The notes under the pieces were generated by a model. The model saw only the letters and a program-made list of their open reading frames with translations. It was not told where the DNA came from and made no database searches. A program made the position numbers and the translations under genes. A stretch of 64,000 nt of DNA. It comes from Viscum album. Its lineage: Eukaryota; Streptophyta; Magnoliopsida; Santalales; Viscaceae. Positions 60,331 to 64,000 of this stretch are shown one piece after another. The first letter of the stretch is position 1; each line of letters starts with the position of its first letter. The stretch is from assembly GCA_963277665.1 (NCBI GenBank), contig OY728159.1:1018367343-1018431342 (forward strand). The letters are read 5' to 3'.

Positions 60331-62662
60331 TGTTTAAAAGACATTTTTAGTTTTTATCAAATGATCTCCATGTTTTGTTGGGGTTTCCATTATAATTTTT
60401 TTTATAATTTTAATTAAATGTATGTTATGTTTGAAAAGGTTTTTTATGCATCAATTATATTTGATAAAATGTCATTGAACTATTTATTTAATATAAGTGA
60501 TTCTATCATAGTATTTTGAACCAATTTGGTTTTATATTATAATGTGTTCTATTCTTAAAAATGGGTTTCGTTATTTTATGAGGGTGAAATATTTTAAAAA
60601 GAAATATCATTTTTTATAAAGGGTGTCTTTTATATTATGGAAAGTGATTCCTTTTTTGAATCATTTTTAATAATTAATGAAAGTGGTGTAAATTTTAAAG
60701 GAATTAAATGTTTTGAAAATTAGTTTCATTTTCCTCATATATTTTTTGATTTTGGATCAAATCCATTAACTATTTTATTATATTGATGTTTTATATTGGT
60801 TATTCATTTTTAGTAATTAACCTTGTTTCAATGGATATTTTAAATTAATACTTCCAATGACATAATTTTTTTCTTTATTGTTTTGTGTGATTTACCTAGA
60901 ATTACATGTGGATTCCAAATGGATTTGAGATAGTATTTCCAATCCATTGAGTTATGTATAAATAAAAGGCTTCATTATCACTTTATGTGATTCTATTTTT
61001 TTAGAATTTTTTTACACCATATTTGAGGACATTATCACTCATTTTTTATGATTGTAAAATTTTGATGATATTTATATGAATTGTGGATCATGTTTCTTGT
61101 TTGAAGTTGCGATCATTGTGGAGGGTGTTTGTAGTGAATGTGGGATTCCAAATTTATTATTATATCTTCATTCCAAAGTGATGTGTGTGTCACATGATGA
61201 TGATGATAGCTTTATAATAATCACCACCTTTAGCCAATACCTAGGGATCCTAGGTTATTAAATCGGAATATTAGGGACTTATCCTTAGTAGTTGAGTGTG
61301 TCACCATGACTATTAACCCCTACTTTATTATAACACCCAGCGAGGGGATGTCTTTCAGATGAAGGTATTGAGAGATTTATTTAGGTGAAATGTTATGGTT
61401 CCATTAATGATACGATAGTTGGTTCCACATTTTCTTGTCATTAAACATCCTCATTAGTCCCTATAGTTTTTTCCAAATGGTTATTAATTTATGTTATTAA
61501 TATTATCCATTATAGAATAATAGTATCCCAATTTTTTATTTGTTCCAACTTTGATGATTTGATTTTTTGTGAGTGATAATCATTTGAGTGAGGAATGCCT
61601 TGTGTGATTATTGTCATTATTTTGTGAATATTTTTGAGTTTTCATTATATTAAATTTTCCCACTATTATACTCATGATTAGAATTAATGTGTTCATGTTT
61701 GACATGTTATGAAAGAATAAAATATGTAATTATTTCAAATTAATTACTTAGAATAGATTTTCCTTTGAAAAAGTGTTTCAAAAACATGTTGGGTTTAGAT
61801 TAAATAGAAAGTGATTTAATATAAACTAAAATGGTTAACATGATTCTATTTTAAATTCATGTTGTTTTAAATTGAAAAAATGTATGTTTTTGGTTTTAGA
61901 AAAATTTAAATTAGCTTGATAATCCATCATTGATCCATGTTTTACAAATTGAGTGTTTTAAAAAATAAGATAGGGTATATCCATTTTCCAATGTGTATAA
62001 TGGATATATAAACCTATTTCGTTGTGTTTATTTTTTGAATAGATATCTTGGTTTCTTTATAAAAGTAATGTAATTGGTTTTGTCCTAGTAGCATATGGAT
62101 TATAACCTATGTACTCACGTTTGTGGGTATGTAGTGTTCATTTTTTATATTTATTCCCATGTTATGGATTTAAGGATAGTTTTATACCACTATCCATCAG
62201 GCAGTTGGCATGGTATGGGTTTTTATGGGGACTTTTGAGTCACATGGATATGTTTCGGTTGTTTCCTATTTTTTGACTAGTTCGTTTCATGTGGAATATT
62301 GTCCTTTTTCCCTCCTTATTGTCTTTTAATATAGTTTTCTTCAACATTTAGAAACTTTATAAGTTTTATAAAAATGGGTTCATTTATGGGAAATAATATT
62401 TTATAAATTATTTTTGTCATTTTCATTTATTATTCAGTAATTATATTTTTATCTTGTTTCCACTATTCTATTTTTAACATGGTCATTCAATTTTTGGAAA
62501 CCTTTTGATGAGTTTTCGAATGGTCTCATTTTAAACATAGTTTAAATGAGGGTTAAATAATTCCCATGGTTTGTATTATGATACCCAAGTTCTTTTCACT
62601 AGATAGAGATGATCCAGAACATGCCTCGAGCCTTATGAAGGAATAGTTTGTGTGATTTTTCA
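60331..62662 (+). repeat. Element C 3' LTR
   Basis: It starts tgtttaaaag after an A-rich stretch and shares the listed landmarks with the 5' LTR. The right edge is placed near tgatttttca by alignment with the tgtgtca end of the other LTR, and is good to about 20 bp. Confidence 0.7.
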
Positions 62663-63968
62663 AGTTAGAAAAATCTTTTTCACTATAAAATGATTTATAC
62701 CCACAAAAAATTAATCTAGATAAATATCCACAGTTTAAGAATTAATTTTTAGTGAAAATAATTATTTCATAAAGTTTGATATATCTTATTTTATAAATAT
62801 CATACACTCTGATATCTTTTTCTTAAAAATGTTTAAAATAATTAACTATCAATGCTAACAAAAACATTAATACAACCTATAGGTTTTTTGGTCTTGAAAT
62901 AATTAAACTCATTGTGATATGTTTATTTTTACTAAAAAATTCATAAGACAAGTTGTAAATTACCAATAAAGATGTCAATCCACTGCTTTTACTATGAAGG
63001 CTATGATATGGATTCATTCCATATGTTCAAATTCCAATTCTATGATTTCTATCTTTATTTATGAATATATGAAACTCTTGATAAATTTACATCCACTATA
63101 CACAATCATATGGATGACATAATTAATCAGTATATATTTTATCATCTCTATTACTTATTACCCCTTCTCAACTTATTAATTATGAAATAAATTTTTTATT
63201 TGAGGAATAATAAGGAGATATCAATTTTCCATAGAAGGAGTATATCAAATTGTTATATTTTCCTCTAGTTGTTTAACATATATAATAATTTCACGTAATT
63301 TGGAAACATTGACAGACCTTTTAATTCCTTACTATATAAAACACAATCATTTGAGAAGGCATTTATCATATTGTACCCCATCACATTCAAGCATAATATT
63401 TTTTCACATTATAATGTGAATATGGAATATTTATGTCTTAAGAAGGTACACCTTTCAAAAGTAGTAGAAAATTAGTAAAACACTTCTCACCCCATCACTT
63501 TTTGGCCTTCAGGTTAATCAATGTTTACACCATTGATAAAAATGTAAGTTTTATACAATTTGGATATAATAGGTTTTTAGAATCACTATAATTATTATCA
63601 ATTATCATTTCTCTATTAATTTCCATTACTTCAATATCTTTCATCATTTATTCATTTTTATCAAAAAAAATTATCATAAAGAACATCATCATTAATAGAT
63701 CCCAAATTTTTCAATTTTTACCATGAAAAATACAAGGACAGTAATTGATATTAAATCTATAGAAATTAAATTATTTTTGACTCATCATTTCAACATTTTC
63801 ATAGTTAAACATTTCTTGAATCGATAAAAAGAGGTCATTTTTAGAATATTTACTTTAGGAAATTAAATGAATGTATCTAAAACTTCATCAAATTAATCAC
63901 ATGTTCTTCATGCAATAATCCATTATTGAGTATTATTATATATATAAATATAATGAATTGAAAAAAAA
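62663..63968. other. AT-rich intergenic sequence, no gene recognised
   Basis: Very AT-rich. No frame longer than about 60 codons carries a motif, and no terminal repeat pair was found. Confidence 0.4.
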
Positions 63969-64000
63969 TGTAACGCCCCAACCCCAGTTACCCAGAGTCG
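63969..64000 (+). mobile_element. probable start of another Ty3/gypsy LTR, cut by the window end
   Basis: After a run of A comes tgtaacgccccaacccc. TGTAAC(A/G)CCCC is a very common first dozen bases of plant Ty3/gypsy LTRs. The abrupt change to GC-rich sequence with intact CpG fits a younger insertion than the others here. Only 32 bases are visible. Confidence 0.6.

Larger units (their letters stand above)
54317..62662 (+). mobile_element. Element C: LTR retrotransposon with unrecognised pol
   Basis: Two collinear blocks of about 2.3-2.4 kb (54,317-56,718 and 60,331-62,662) flank a 3.6-kb interior. The interior has a possible primer site at its left end, a possible gag start at 57,695 and an A/G-rich stretch before the right LTR. 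The primer site and gag start suggest plus orientation and Ty3/gypsy type. RT, RNase H and integrase could not be read, either because they are deleted or too decayed. Outer target duplications are not visible. Confidence 0.65.

Noticed and set aside
62663..63968. Possible copia gag on the minus strand
   Set aside because: A few hydrophobic patterns looked suggestive, but no zinc knuckle, integrase or RT motif followed, so the call is not supportable.

Overview
This window looks like intergenic DNA from a plant nuclear genome. It is strongly AT-rich, has no intact host gene that I can recognise, and is full of decayed plant-type transposons. The evidence for a plant is an L1-type LINE whose 3' end carries a plant RNase H domain, two Ty3/gypsy elements of the Tekay/Del chromovirus type (initiator-Met primer sites, about 3 kb LTRs, a chromodomain-like polyprotein end) and a Ty1/copia element. 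The heavy decay and very long LTRs would suit a large, slowly purged genome, such as some monocots or gymnosperms. The sequence alone does not fix the taxon.

Layout. 1-4,735 is AT-rich sequence with one short unrecognised open frame. 4,735-6,784 plus 8,798-9,195 is one copy of a dispersed repeat whose second copy lies at about 41,030-42,400. A 5'-truncated LINE (6,785-8,797) interrupts the first copy. From 9,196 to 31,450 lies an old Tekay-like LTR retrotransposon, element A. A second element of the same type, element B (14,685-24,838), is inserted in A's reverse transcriptase domain. B is bounded by near-identical 5-bp target duplications (CATAT/CTTAT), and A's reading frame resumes directly after it. 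A short CACTA-like element lies at 33,695-34,798. A minus-strand Ty1/copia element, D, occupies roughly 36,100-40,985. A possible small CACTA-type element (42,571-43,117) precedes a tandem array of about 15 diverged monomers of roughly 178 bp (43,324-45,990). 46,000-50,950 is AT-rich and featureless to my eye. 50,950-53,750 is a more complex stretch that may be a decayed minus-strand LINE ORF1. A further LTR element, C (54,317-62,662), has an LTR pair but an unrecognised pol region. The last 32 bases look like the start of another LTR.

Function. Every recognisable coding stretch is broken by stops, frameshifts or deletions. Element B has also lost its reverse transcriptase acidic pair (Asn-Glu in place of Asp-Asp), although the integrase acidic residues survive. 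The value of the window is as a stratigraphic record. B is younger than A, and both the LINE and A appear to sit within the dispersed repeat. Possible regulatory remnants are a TATA-like box shared by both LTRs of A and the GC-rich and repeat-bearing blocks inside the LTRs of B. I found no CRISPR array, operon, tRNA or rRNA gene, and no novel protein-coding system.
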